Shown: positions 33,407-43,259 of the stretch, piece by piece
How positions within the stretch are numbered: the first letter of the stretch is position 1
How the letters are laid out: the number at the start of each line of letters is the position of its first letter
Origin: JBDTCS01 sp039923455
GTDB taxonomy: Bacteria > Bacteroidota > Ignavibacteria > Palsa-1295
DNA length: 43,843 nt
Direction of reading: 5' to 3'
Assembly (NCBI GenBank): GCA_039923455.1
Contig: JBDTCS010000091.1
Coordinates: forward strand, 1-43,843
Notes under the pieces: model-generated
The model's input: the letters and a program-made list of their open reading frames with translations, nothing else
What the model was told of the DNA's origin: nothing
Database searches by the model: none
Translations under genes and position numbers: made by a program

Positions 33407-36187
33407 TCAATGTAATACTTGCATTCGCTTTGTGATCACTCCTTCCGGTGTGATTAATCGGTAAAGAATTGTCTGCGAGGGAAGTTTTCCTGGAGTCCAG
33501 TCAAACGAGTGCTTCCCCGCCGAAAGCGATTCGTTCGCGAGTGTGGCGATCATGCGACCTGCGGGATCGAATAATTCCAATGCAGCAAACTCCTGTTTCG
33601 GAAGCTCAAATTGGATTGTCGTGCTGCTGTAGACAGGATTCGGATAGTTAGTGAGTCCCAGATCGAACTCTGAAGCTGGCGCATTCGGTGACGCTACTCC
33701 GAGTGTGACTACCGAAGAATAAACTCCCTTGCCTTGCGTAGCAACCGCGACAACTCCATCCGATTCTCGGGCATCGATCATCTCGACCGTGATGGTTCCG
33801 ATCGTGCTTGCGCCTTCACGCGTCCAAGTTGTTGATGCACCCGAGATGTCGGTGGTTGAAAATAATCCGATGGTTGTGCCGAGGTAATAAAACGTCTTTG
33901 CGCCATTGTGAAGGATAGATACCCAACGGCACGAAGGACCGTTACCCGATCCATCCGGATTTTCCTCTATGTTTCCACTGATGTTTCTCCAACTTGCGCC
34001 TCCATCACTCGATGCAAAAATACTTTGCACGCTATAATTCGAAAAGACAGCGATAATTTGCTCCGCGTCTCGTGGATCGACTGCGATGCAACTAATAAAT
34101 GCGTTTGGAGGGAAGAGCGGGCTTGATATCTCTCTGGGCATCGGATCACCTACGTGTGCATCATCGACTCGGAAGATTTTGCTCTGACTCGTAGCATAAT
34201 ACAATCGATGTGAGGGCAACGTCGATACAGCGACTGCGCTGATCACAGATGTGTCAACAATCTCCGTAGACAAAAGCTTATCCCAATTGAGGGATGTGTT
34301 CTGATTATTGTTGTTCGGGATAGCCGTCAGATCTGAGTTGCGCCAAATGAAATGCCCTGAAGCCAGGTACATCACTTTGGTGTTTGTTCGGTCGAGCGCA
34401 AATGGAGCGACGAACACCGAAAAATCATTCGTATTATCGATAGGCGTCACATCCGCGTAGCTCGTCGGATTGAATTGTGCATCATAGCCGAAACGGGAGA
34501 CATTTCCAAATTGACTCGCCGAATACAGTGCGTGCTCATTTCCGCCAATTGCCGAATAGCAGCCGTCTCCACCACCTACCATATCCCATGGAGTATCACT
34601 GCCATTTGTCGTATACGATCCGTTATCTTGCAAACCACCCAGCAAGAGCGGATCTCCGGTTGCCATGTGATCGAGTGCAACAGAGACGAAAAGTGTCGAA
34701 TGATATCCGCTATTCAGATTTTCCCAGATGACCGAATCGACATTGTTGTCGGTCTCGAAAATTCCACCATCCGTCCCAGAGTACATCGCGTTAGGATTCG
34801 AGGGACTGAATATCAATACATGATTATCCGGATGATGGCCTGGATAAAAGCTATTCGGTCCATAGCCTCCGATCCAACTCGTGTGATTCGAGGTGTTGAA
34901 TCCATCCGTGCTTCGATAAAGATTGGTGCCCCCCAAAAAGACAGCATTCGTATCGCTTGGTTTCACGGATACCATGAGTGCGTATCCACCAAGTGTATTT
35001 GTAGAATATCCACCTGACGGATTTGTAGGATCATAGGGTAAACTTTGCGATCTATTTTCCCACCTTCCGCCCAAACCAACACCAGTGCCTGAAAGATATT
35101 TATATTTCCAAAAACTATGTCCGGTTTGATTCGTACCGGGAGTCTCCATAAAAGCATAAACGATATTCTGATCGCTCGGCGCAAGCGCTAAGCGCATTCG
35201 ATTCGTTTGTGCGGGCCAACCAGTAGTTGGAGTGATTGCCTTCCAGGTCAGCCCATCGGTCGATCTCCAAATACCGGCGGAAATCGATGAGCCACCATCG
35301 AGTGTATACGAACTCAATGCGGCATAGAGCACTCCGTTCGTCGTCATCACAAGATCGCTACAGAATGATCGATAGGTCGTGTCGCCGAGGACTCTTGTCC
35401 ATGAAGTGCCACCATCGGATGAACGCATGATGCCGGTATAACAAGCGGCATAGATTATATCCTGTGCGGTGTTCGGATCGAGCACGATATTCCAAACGCC
35501 ATCGAATGCCTGATCGAGATCGTTTGGCTTCTTAGTTACGGTCGAGGGCAGGGGAGTCCAGGTCACACCTTGATTGGAAGATCTGTAAATTCCGTTTCCA
35601 AGGTCACGTGTGCGCCATCTGGGTGGACTAACGATACTTGCACGTCGCCAAGTTGTGCTAAGCAACTCCCCGGTTCCATAGTACCAAATGTTGTGATGAT
35701 TGGCGCGGATATCTTGGGCAAGACATGTTGCGTCATGGAGTTGATCGGGAGCTGTTGTCGCGGTCCACGAATGTCCGGTATCGATCGAACGCCAAACGCC
35801 GCCTTGTGCAGAGGCCGCGAGTATGATGCTTTCATCGTCTCTATCCAATGCAATATCAAGCGTTCTGCCACCGACGTTATTCGGGCCGCGAGATATCCAA
35901 TCAGTTCCTACAGCCAGTGTGGAAGATGGGGAGGCGCTCTTAAAGCTTGCCGCACGCTGATCAAGTTTGTGACTGAACGCGAGTTCGCGCCTGCGAATGT
36001 CGAAAGGGATTTCGCCAGTTGCGGGATCGTGCAACTTAAGCCAGTCATAGTATTGCTTTGCTGCGGTATTTTCTTCCGAAGCTGACTCCTTCACAGCGCG
36101 ATGCAGCACCGGTGTATGCGAAAAATTGTGACCTGCAAGGAACACTCCTAATGCGAGAAGCGAAATGGAGAAGAGTACACGTTTCAT
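33407..36187 (-). CDS. Secreted Asp-box beta-propeller protein with T9SS sorting domain
   Basis: Exported protein of 926 residues from the ATG at 36187 (MKRVLFSISLLALGVFLAG, a signal peptide); an ATG nine codons upstream exists but would put extra residues before the signal. After a pro-region, Asp-box motifs (SIDTGHSWTA, SSNQGVTWTP, SSDGGTSWTR, SSDGGASWRN) indicate a beta-propeller, perhaps two, spanning about 110-830. There are no ASH-like modules. It ends with a type A T9SS sorting domain (LTNYPNPVYSSTTIQFELP ... LFDPAGRMIATL ... ITKRMQVLH). It is only distantly similar to the two propeller proteins on the + strand. No substrate can be assigned. Confidence 0.85.
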   Translation of the reverse strand: MKRVLFSISLLALGVFLAGHNFSHTPVLHRAVKESASEENTAAKQYYDWLKLHDPATGEIPFDIRRRELAFSHKLDQRAASFKSASPSSTLAVGTDWISRGPNNVGGRTLDIALDRDDESIILAASAQGGVWRSIDTGHSWTATTAPDQLHDATCLAQDIRANHHNIWYYGTGELLSTTWRRASIVSPPRWRTRDLGNGIYRSSNQGVTWTPLPSTVTKKPNDLDQAFDGVWNIVLDPNTAQDIIYAACYTGIMRSSDGGTSWTRVLGDTTYRSFCSDLVMTTNGVLYAALSSYTLDGGSSISAGIWRSTDGLTWKAITPTTGWPAQTNRMRLALAPSDQNIVYAFMETPGTNQTGHSFWKYKYLSGTGVGLGGRWENRSQSLPYDPTNPSGGYSTNTLGGYALMVSVKPSDTNAVFLGGTNLYRSTDGFNTSNHTSWIGGYGPNSFYPGHHPDNHVLIFSPSNPNAMYSGTDGGIFETDNNVDSVIWENLNSGYHSTLFVSVALDHMATGDPLLLGGLQDNGSYTTNGSDTPWDMVGGGDGCYSAIGGNEHALYSASQFGNVSRFGYDAQFNPTSYADVTPIDNTNDFSVFVAPFALDRTNTKVMYLASGHFIWRNSDLTAIPNNNNQNTSLNWDKLLSTEIVDTSVISAVAVSTLPSHRLYYATSQSKIFRVDDAHVGDPMPREISSPLFPPNAFISCIAVDPRDAEQIIAVFSNYSVQSIFASSDGGASWRNISGNIEENPDGSGNGPSCRWVSILHNGAKTFYYLGTTIGLFSTTDISGASTTWTREGASTIGTITVEMIDARESDGVVAVATQGKGVYSSVVTLGVASPNAPASEFDLGLTNYPNPVYSSTTIQFELPKQEFAALELFDPAGRMIATLANESLSAGKHSFDWTPGKLPSQTILYRLITPEGVITKRMQVLH

Positions 36188-36329
36188 GAATTTGCAATGG
36201 ATGGTAAGCTGCACGGGTCATGCAAGGCGTCGAAGTCGCACAATGCATAAAGATCACGAGCAAAGGTAACCCTCGAATGCATCCAATCCGTTCTCAGTAG
36301 ACTATCCTGCCAGTCGTGTCAGGTGGTGC

Positions 36330-37046
36330 TTAGCCGAGCAAGAATTGGACATTCGCACCTGGTGCAATCTCAAGCCCGGCAGCGTCATTGACAAAAATGC
36401 GTGCAGGACTTGAACCGATCAATTGCAACTCGTCATTTTCTAAACGGAGCATCGTACCCTCACGCAAACCAACCACGTACACATTCGGATTGACTTTCGT
36501 AAACTCTGCCAATCTGTCTTCGCGTGTTTCACCACGCTGACCCGGCAGTGATTCATTGGTGAAATGCGGGTTGAGTTGAAACGGGACCAAGTTCAGTGCA
36601 CCAAGCGATGGTGGCTCCACAATTGGCATATCGTTTGTGGTCTTGATCGTTGGTGCAGCGACGTTCGAACCGGCACTCCAGCCGACGTATGGCACACCGC
36701 TTTCCACACGCTCGCGAATTTCATTCAAGACGTTCGCTTGATATAAACCTCGGAGTAAATGAAACGTGTTGCCTCCACCGATCATGATCGCTTCTGCTTC
36801 GCGCACGGAAGCAACCGGATCTTTTGCATCGGCGATCGAATCGACCTCGAAGCCGATTAGCGCCATACGTTCGCGGACCATCGCGGCATAACTTTCAAAG
36901 GTAATACGCACTCCGGCAAATGGAACAAAGAGAATGCGCTTGACATCGCTGCCAAGAAACTCCTGAATGATCGCACTCGGATATTGCAAAAATGGCTCGC
37001 CCGCGTTGGTCGAATTGCTAAGCAGTAGAAGGCGTTTGTCTGACAC
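36330..37046 (-). CDS. pepE: Dipeptidase E (peptidase family S51)
   Basis: Cytoplasmic serine peptidase that cleaves Asp-X dipeptides, a class I glutamine amidotransferase-like fold. It has 238 residues. The nucleophile is S124 in YVGWSAGSNVA, with D139 and H161; the spacings 15 and 37 match the Ser-Asp-His triad of Salmonella PepE exactly. GGGNTFHLLRGLYQ is the upstream family motif. It lies 26 nt after the RND pump gene on the same strand and is probably cotranscribed, though no functional link with efflux is evident. Confidence 0.94.
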   Translation of the reverse strand: MSDKRLLLLSNSTNAGEPFLQYPSAIIQEFLGSDVKRILFVPFAGVRITFESYAAMVRERMALIGFEVDSIADAKDPVASVREAEAIMIGGGNTFHLLRGLYQANVLNEIRERVESGVPYVGWSAGSNVAAPTIKTTNDMPIVEPPSLGALNLVPFQLNPHFTNESLPGQRGETREDRLAEFTKVNPNVYVVGLREGTMLRLENDELQLIGSSPARIFVNDAAGLEIAPGANVQFLLG

Positions 37047-37072
37047 GCGATGTATTTTGAGATAATAAAAAG

Positions 37073-40000
37073 TTAGACTTCCTCGCCGGGTGCTTTGATC
37101 TCGCGTTTGAATTTCTCCTCAAACACAATGTAGAGTGCAGGCACAAAAAACAACGTGAGTGCAGTCGATAGAGTCAATCCACCGATGACAGCAACCGCAA
37201 GTGGAGCCTGAGTAGTTTCGCCACCAACACCGATAGCCATCGGTATCAAGCCGAGCACCGTCGCGATAGAGGTCATGAGGATTGGCTTGAGCCTTGTGCG
37301 TCCAGCAGATACCACCGCTTCATGCAAGGACACACCTTTCATTCGAAGATGATTCGTATAATCGACGAGCAGAATTCCATTGCTTACCACAATACCGACC
37401 ATCACGATGATACCCTGAAACGAAGTAACCGAGAGCGTCGTGTGCGTCAGAAATAACGCCCACAACACTCCGACGATACCGAAGGGCACCGTGAACATGA
37501 TGATGAACGGATCCATGAGCGATTGAAACTGTGAAGCCATCACGACATACACAAGTAAGATCGCGAGTCCGAACGCAAGTATCAGATCGCCAAAAGTTTT
37601 TTGTTGTTGTTCGACGTTACCACCGAGCTTGATCTCGAATCCTGAAGGTATCGGTAGCTTATCGAGCTTTGCGCGAATATCCGCGGCAACAGAGCCAAGA
37701 TCTCTACCACTGACATCAGACGTCACATCAATAATCCGCTGCTGGTACTTACGATCAATCTGCACCGGGCCCGTTGCTTTTACGATTGACGCAACACTAC
37801 CAAGCAAAACTTGGTCACCGGTCGCCGAGGTGAGGACGATATGCTTCAGATCTTCGATGTTCGAGCGATAGTCTTCGGCAAAACGCACGAGGATGTTATA
37901 CTGATTTCCGGAAACAGGATCAGTGTATAGCGAAGCCACGCTGCCATTGATCGCAGTATTGATCGTGTTCGCGATCGCTGCAGCGTCGATGCCAAGCAGG
38001 CCGGCCTTGTCACGATCGATCGCAATACGTAACTCAGGAAGATTATCTTCACGACTCGATTGTACGTTCACGGCACCGGGTGTCGAGCGAACAATGTCCG
38101 CCACTTGCTTCGAAAGTGCCGAGCCTGTTGCAAGATCAAATCCGCGAATCTCCACATCGATCGGAGCCGTCGATCCGAAATTCAACAGAAAGCGCAAGAA
38201 ACCTCCGGGTGTGACAAAAACACTCGCACCAAGATAGTTTGCAAGCTTCGGTCGCAAGGTGCTTATCACCTCGAATACTGAACGCTTGCGCTGATCAACC
38301 GGAACAAGCGCTACCGTGATATTGGCAGCGTGACTTCCTGAATTTCTACCAAAGAAATTTCCGCTTCTCGCCGAAGGCACTCCCACCTCAGATACCTCCG
38401 CTTGCAACTCTGGGACATTCTTTTGAATAATCTCTTCGATGTTCTTGACGATCTTTGTCGTCTCTTCCATTCGGCTTCCGACGGGAAGCTTGATGTTTAC
38501 TGCAAACTGACTCTCATCCTGATCGGGAAAGAATTCGGTGCCGATGAATTTGAACAGGAACAAGGATGCAAGTGCAACGACAACTATACTCCCCAGAACA
38601 ACCTTGCGATGTGCAAGTGCTTTCTCTAACCAATCGACATACCAATCGTCGATTCGCTCGATGCGGTCGTGTAAGAATACGCGCAAGCGATCCGACGATT
38701 TTGTCGAGGCGCGTTCCAGCTGTTTCTCCGGAGGCAAGAACTTGAGACAGAGAAGCGGGGTGACAGTTCGACTTACAAAGAACGAACCGAATAATGCTAC
38801 GGCGATCGTGATCGTCAGTGGAACAAAGAGCAACTTCGCGATACCGGTCAAAAAGACGATGGGCAAAAACACGATGACGGTCGTAAGCGTGGATACGAAA
38901 ATCGGAGTAGCAACCTCTTTTGCAGCTTCGAGCGTGGCTTGCATTTTCGATTGACCCGGCTTCCGTTCGTTGTAGTGACGACTGATCGCTTCCAGTTCGA
39001 CGATTGAGTCATCAACCAGTCTTCCGACGGCGAGTGCCAGACCTCCGAACGTCATAATGTTCAGCGTCACATTGCCAAACCGGAACATGATAAACGTGAT
39101 GAGTATCGAGAGCGGAATTGCCACAATAATAATGATCGTCCCTCGAACATTACGAAGGAAGAGCAGAATGATCAGCATCGCGAGCAACGCACCGAACATC
39201 GCCTCACGCTCCAATCCGGAGATAGTTTGGCGAATGTACAGCGATTGATCGAAGGAAACGGTAGTACGCACGTTTGCCGGAACGCCGGTAAGTTTTGGAA
39301 TGGCTTTCATCACCGCATCAACCACCGTGACCGTGTTTGCATTTGCGAGCTTCTGCACTTTCAAGGTGAGTCCAGGTCCGCCGTTGACGCGAATCGTTTG
39401 CGTCTGCTCCTGATAACTATCTTCAACTGTGGCGATGTCCCGAATGCGAATCGGAACGCCATTAACAACACGCACGACAATATCGCCGATCGGTTGAACG
39501 ACATTGAATCGGCTCTCTGTCTTGAGCGAGTAATCGAACACGCCACTCTTGAGATCGCCCGACGGGATAATGAGATTCGCATTCGCAACGGCGCTGAGAA
39601 TCGCAGGAATCGGAAGGTGCGCTCCTTCTACGCGATTGCGATCGATCATCACATGGATTTCACGAATACGCCCGCCGGAAACCTGCGCACTCGCGACACC
39701 CGGAAGATGCTCCAGCTGCGGCTCGATGACGTTAAACGCAAGATCATACAGATCGCGCTGGTCCATAGTACCACTCACCGCGATCGTGACAACCGGTTGA
39801 TTCGTAATATCAAATCGAAGTACGATCGGCTGCGAGACTCCGGTTGGGAGTTGATTCATCACACGGTTGATGCGTTGAATAACATCTACCATTCCAACAT
39901 CGGTATTCGCACCCCAATTGAAGTTCATGCGAATTTGTGAAATGCCTTCACGAGTGCTCGATTGTACATAATCGATATCATTCACTGAGCTTACGCCACG

Positions 40001-40204
40001 TTCCATCGTCGCTGTAACTGATTGCTCCATATCCATCGGACCAGCCCCAGGATAGAACGTGATTGCGGTAACAACCGGAATTGAAATATTCGGCAAGAGA
40101 TCGACGGGCAACTGTTGCACCGAAACCAATCCGAGCACGACGATCGTCAGGCTGAATAGAAACGTCGAGATCGGGTACCTAAGCGCGAGTCGGGTTAGCC
40201 ACAT
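37073..40204 (-). CDS. RND efflux permease (AcrB/HAE1-like)
   Basis: Inner-membrane proton-driven pump of 1043 residues. It has the standard plan: TM1 (LRYPISTFLFSLTIVVLGLVSV), a large periplasmic loop, TM2-6, a second large loop, TM8-12. The first-helix region FYPGAGPMDMEQSVTATME is typical. TM4 carries the Asp pair needed for proton relay (GRLVDDSIVELEAI). TM10 reads GIVVSNGILLVDYTN, with Ser where AcrB has Lys940, a substitution frequent in non-proteobacterial pumps. Paired with the adaptor gene 56 nt upstream; no TolC-like outer-membrane gene is in the window. Substrate range (drugs versus others) cannot be told. Confidence 0.94.
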   Translation of the reverse strand: MWLTRLALRYPISTFLFSLTIVVLGLVSVQQLPVDLLPNISIPVVTAITFYPGAGPMDMEQSVTATMERGVSSVNDIDYVQSSTREGISQIRMNFNWGANTDVGMVDVIQRINRVMNQLPTGVSQPIVLRFDITNQPVVTIAVSGTMDQRDLYDLAFNVIEPQLEHLPGVASAQVSGGRIREIHVMIDRNRVEGAHLPIPAILSAVANANLIIPSGDLKSGVFDYSLKTESRFNVVQPIGDIVVRVVNGVPIRIRDIATVEDSYQEQTQTIRVNGGPGLTLKVQKLANANTVTVVDAVMKAIPKLTGVPANVRTTVSFDQSLYIRQTISGLEREAMFGALLAMLIILLFLRNVRGTIIIIVAIPLSILITFIMFRFGNVTLNIMTFGGLALAVGRLVDDSIVELEAISRHYNERKPGQSKMQATLEAAKEVATPIFVSTLTTVIVFLPIVFLTGIAKLLFVPLTITIAVALFGSFFVSRTVTPLLCLKFLPPEKQLERASTKSSDRLRVFLHDRIERIDDWYVDWLEKALAHRKVVLGSIVVVALASLFLFKFIGTEFFPDQDESQFAVNIKLPVGSRMEETTKIVKNIEEIIQKNVPELQAEVSEVGVPSARSGNFFGRNSGSHAANITVALVPVDQRKRSVFEVISTLRPKLANYLGASVFVTPGGFLRFLLNFGSTAPIDVEIRGFDLATGSALSKQVADIVRSTPGAVNVQSSREDNLPELRIAIDRDKAGLLGIDAAAIANTINTAINGSVASLYTDPVSGNQYNILVRFAEDYRSNIEDLKHIVLTSATGDQVLLGSVASIVKATGPVQIDRKYQQRIIDVTSDVSGRDLGSVAADIRAKLDKLPIPSGFEIKLGGNVEQQQKTFGDLILAFGLAILLVYVVMASQFQSLMDPFIIMFTVPFGIVGVLWALFLTHTTLSVTSFQGIIVMVGIVVSNGILLVDYTNHLRMKGVSLHEAVVSAGRTRLKPILMTSIATVLGLIPMAIGVGGETTQAPLAVAVIGGLTLSTALTLFFVPALYIVFEEKFKREIKAPGEEV

Positions 40205-40260
40205 AAAAAGTTGAAGCTATGAAGTTGGAGCGAAAGAGTCACAAAGTGGAAGCAGCCGTT

Positions 40261-41331
40261 TTACTTGGAGATGAGCACCTTGCCTTTGTCCTTGACAAAA
40301 TTCTGTCCACTGATAACAATGTCCTCCGAGCCATCAAGACCCTTCAGAATTTCGGTGCGCCCACCATTTTCCGTTCCGATCGAAACGGGAAGTTTGTGCG
40401 CGACACCGTTATCGACTGTATATACATAGGCACCTGACTGATCTTTTAGAACTGCTTCGGTGGGGAGGGTGAGTGCATCGGGATGCTCACCGAGAATGAG
40501 GGTCACTCGCGCGAACGCTCCCGGTTTTAGCGCATGATCGGAATTCGGAATTTGAATTTCGACGGGCATCGTTCTCGTTGCCAGGTTTATCGCTTGACTA
40601 TACCGCGCAACCTTGCCTTTGAATGTGCGTCCCGGCAAAGCATCCACCGTAACGATAGCCTCCTTGACTTTCGCAATCGCCGGAACATCCCGATCAAATA
40701 TGTTAATCAGCACTTTCACAGTGTTAATATCCATCAGCGTATAGATCGTCGAGTTGCTTCCAGCGATAGCTGTATTCGCCGAAACAACTGCGCCTTGGTC
40801 GAGAAACCGCTTCGTGATGTACCCTGAGAATGGGGCAGTGATCTTGGCGTAATTCAATCGGATGCGAGAGGCTTCATAAGCAGCTTTCGCGCTGTTATAT
40901 GTGGACTCTGCATTGTCAACTTCTTGTTGCGAACTCAGATCTTTCGCAGTAAGCTTTTTTGTACGATCATAAATCAATTTCGCATTGGAGAGACTCGCTT
41001 GCGCTTGTTGAGCGATTTGAAAAAGCTCGGTCGTATCGACGAGTGCGATCAGTTGGTTCTGATGCACTTGCGAACCCATATCGACAAACACGCGGTCGAG
41101 CGTGCCGGTGACTTTGCTGAAAATGCTCGCTTGTTGAATCGGAGCAACATCGCCATTGAACTCGAGTTGATTTAGTACGGTCTGTCGAAGCGGTTTATCG
41201 ATTCGCACGGGAGCAATGACTTCCTTCTTGACTTCGGAAGCCGCGTTCGTGCTGTTAATGCGTGAGATCGTAAGTGCCGCAATCCCCACCACAGCGATGA
41301 TAAGGATCGAATAACCAATTATTTTTTTCAT
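40261..41331 (-). CDS. RND efflux periplasmic adaptor (HlyD/MFP family)
   Basis: Membrane fusion protein linking the RND pump to an outer-membrane channel. It has 356 residues from ATG 41331 (MKKIIGYSILIIAVVG), with one N-terminal membrane anchor and no lipobox Cys. Visible: a lipoyl/barrel-sandwich half (GDVAPIQQASIFSKVTGTLDRVFVDMGSQVHQNQLIALVD), a coiled-coil hairpin (about 85-145), the second half (ITAPFSGYITKRFLDQGAVV), beta-barrel and membrane-proximal domains. An upstream ATG would add 12 residues before the anchor and overlaps a palindrome, so I prefer 41331. It is the first gene of the adaptor-pump-pepE unit. Confidence 0.92.
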   Translation of the reverse strand: MKKIIGYSILIIAVVGIAALTISRINSTNAASEVKKEVIAPVRIDKPLRQTVLNQLEFNGDVAPIQQASIFSKVTGTLDRVFVDMGSQVHQNQLIALVDTTELFQIAQQAQASLSNAKLIYDRTKKLTAKDLSSQQEVDNAESTYNSAKAAYEASRIRLNYAKITAPFSGYITKRFLDQGAVVSANTAIAGSNSTIYTLMDINTVKVLINIFDRDVPAIAKVKEAIVTVDALPGRTFKGKVARYSQAINLATRTMPVEIQIPNSDHALKPGAFARVTLILGEHPDALTLPTEAVLKDQSGAYVYTVDNGVAHKLPVSIGTENGGRTEILKGLDGSEDIVISGQNFVKDKGKVLISK

Positions 41332-41354
41332 TTCCAAGTTAAGGCTGCTCTTGA

Positions 41355-41373
41355 CCGTAATACACACTTACGG
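41355..41373 (-). promoter_or_regulatory. Palindrome upstream of the efflux operon, candidate repressor site
   Basis: Perfect 6-7-6 inverted repeat, CCGTAA and TTACGG arms, 24 nt before the adaptor ATG. Flanking CTGCT/AGCAG (41345-41349/41375-41379) could extend it as an RNA hairpin. Size and place suit a TetR- or MarR-type operator, but no such regulator is encoded nearby. The rest of the 221-nt spacer to prfC shows no gene. Confidence 0.35.
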
Positions 41374-41552
41374 AAGCAGGAAATTCAACAATGGATTTAT
41401 TGACGGGTTGACGGTTTGCTTCGCGCTGGTTTTCCTTACGGTCACCCGTTTCGAAGCGCCTATACAACCACGCATACTAACTTTCTGTGCCGACAACTAT
41501 CGGTATGACAATTAATTAATACTGCGCGTGCAGAGACTCATATTCAAGATAA

Positions 41553-43172
41553 CTAATCGACCATCTGCGGCATCACAGGTAAATCTCGAAAGGGAATATC
41601 GGAAAGAAGTATATCCCGATTTTTCTCTGCAAAACCTTGCAAACCCCACTCGCTATTGAATAGAATTGCTGTCTCACCCATTCGATCGGTCGCGATGATC
41701 GCTCCGAGCGGCAGCGTTTTAGTTGCGAGTAACTCATCGGAAACTTCCGGCGAAACCCAACGCATTAATTTCCAGCTTGCCTCTTCGAGACGTGAAGTAG
41801 CTCCATACTCGGATTCGAGTCTCGCTTGTACTACTTCGAACTGCAATGGACCGACTGCGCCCAGGATCGGAATTCGTCCAGAACCGTTCTTCGAATAAAA
41901 TGTCTGGACAACTCCTTCTTGCAACAACTGATCGAGTCCATCGCGGAATTGCTTGAACCGTGAACTATCGGGATTGTGCATGAACACAAAATGCTCCGGT
42001 GCAAAGCGTGGAATTTCGCTATAGAGAATTGCGGGATCTTCTGTCAGCGTGTCACCAATTCCAAACGCAGAGTTACCGACCAAGCCTACGATGTCGCCCG
42101 GGTACGCTTCGTCAACCGTTTCGCGTTGCTGCCCAAATATTTTTTGCGAGTTAGAGAGTCGAACCGTTTTTGCCGAGCGCGAGTGCGTTACTTGCATATC
42201 GCGCGTGAAGATACCCGAGCATATACGCAAAAATGCAATTCGATCGCGATGACGCGGATCCATGTTCGCCTGTATCTTAAAGATGAATCCCGAGAACGAA
42301 GGATTCTCCGGAGTGATAACCCCGGCCGAAGTGGTGCGTGGCTCCGGACCTTGCGCAAGTGCAAGAAATCCATCGAGCAAAAGTTGAACACCGAAATTAT
42401 TCGTTGCGCTACCAAAGAAAACAGGTGTGAGTTTTCCCGATCGGACAGCCTCTGCATCGAAACTTTCGCCAGCCATGTCGAGCATCTCAAGCTCTTCGAG
42501 TGTACGAGCGTACGTCGCCGGCGATAGCATATTCTTTACAAGCGGCTCCGAGAGATCCGCAATCGTAAGCGGCGCACGATACGCGCCACCGATCGTACGT
42601 TCGAAAAGATGCACCTCTTTGTTTCGTCGATCGAACACGCCTTTAAAATCCATGCCCGTCCCGAGCGGCCAGTTCATCGGATAGGCGCCGATACCAAGTA
42701 CGCTTTCCAGTTCGTCGATAAGCTCGATGGGGTCCATCGTCGGACGGTCGAGTTTGTTCATGAACGTGAAGATCGGCACACCACGCCGGCGACAAACTTC
42801 GAAGAGCTTCCGCGTTTGGGCTTCGATACCTTTTGCAGCATCGATAACCATCACGACTGCATCGACCGCAGTCAATACTCGGTATGTATCCTCGGAGAAA
42901 TCTTGGTGACCAGGTGTGTCGAGAAGATTAATGCGAAACCCATTGTAGTCGAATTGGAGGACGGTGCTGGAGATCGAGATACCGCGCTTGCGCTCAAGCT
43001 CCATCCAATCGGAGGTCGAGGCTCGCTGATTTTTGCGTGCAGTCACCGAGCCGGCAAGCTGAACTGCACCGCCATAGAGAAGGAATTTCTCCGTTAGTGT
43101 TGTTTTTCCAGCGTCGGGATGCGAAATAATTGCAAACGTCCGTCTGCGAGCGATCTCTTCGGTTGTTGTCAT
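41553..43172 (-). CDS. prfC: Peptide chain release factor 3
   Basis: Translational GTPase that removes RF1/RF2 from the ribosome after termination. It has 539 residues. Visible: G1 AIISHPDAGKTTLTEKFLLYGGAVQ, G2-adjacent SDWMELERKRGISISSTVLQF, G3 DTPGHQDFSEDTYRVL, G4 NKLD, then the RF3-specific C-terminal domain (AVGPLQFEVVQARLESEYG). It differs from EF-G and the EF4 elsewhere in this window by the SVTARKNQRASTSDW stretch. Start ATG 43172 gives the standard MTTTEEIARRRTFAII opening. The gene stands 87 nt from its upstream neighbour. Confidence 0.97.
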   Translation of the reverse strand: MTTTEEIARRRTFAIISHPDAGKTTLTEKFLLYGGAVQLAGSVTARKNQRASTSDWMELERKRGISISSTVLQFDYNGFRINLLDTPGHQDFSEDTYRVLTAVDAVVMVIDAAKGIEAQTRKLFEVCRRRGVPIFTFMNKLDRPTMDPIELIDELESVLGIGAYPMNWPLGTGMDFKGVFDRRNKEVHLFERTIGGAYRAPLTIADLSEPLVKNMLSPATYARTLEELEMLDMAGESFDAEAVRSGKLTPVFFGSATNNFGVQLLLDGFLALAQGPEPRTTSAGVITPENPSFSGFIFKIQANMDPRHRDRIAFLRICSGIFTRDMQVTHSRSAKTVRLSNSQKIFGQQRETVDEAYPGDIVGLVGNSAFGIGDTLTEDPAILYSEIPRFAPEHFVFMHNPDSSRFKQFRDGLDQLLQEGVVQTFYSKNGSGRIPILGAVGPLQFEVVQARLESEYGATSRLEEASWKLMRWVSPEVSDELLATKTLPLGAIIATDRMGETAILFNSEWGLQGFAEKNRDILLSDIPFRDLPVMPQMVD

Positions 43173-43259
43173 AAGCGGACGGTAAACCGCGAATTCACCG
43201 GAAAGAATTCGTGACCCTTTTCGGGGCTCTGCGCCGCTTTTTCTCGGCGTGGCACCAGC

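Noticed and set aside
39227..39940. 237-residue + strand frame inside the RND pump gene
   Set aside because: Antisense to a certain conserved pump; composition (Arg/His/Asn-rich) is typical of a shadow frame.
43231..43249. Terminator between the TPR-like gene and prfC
   Set aside because: GCGCCG/CGGCGT stem is short and the T-run lies in the loop, not after the stem.
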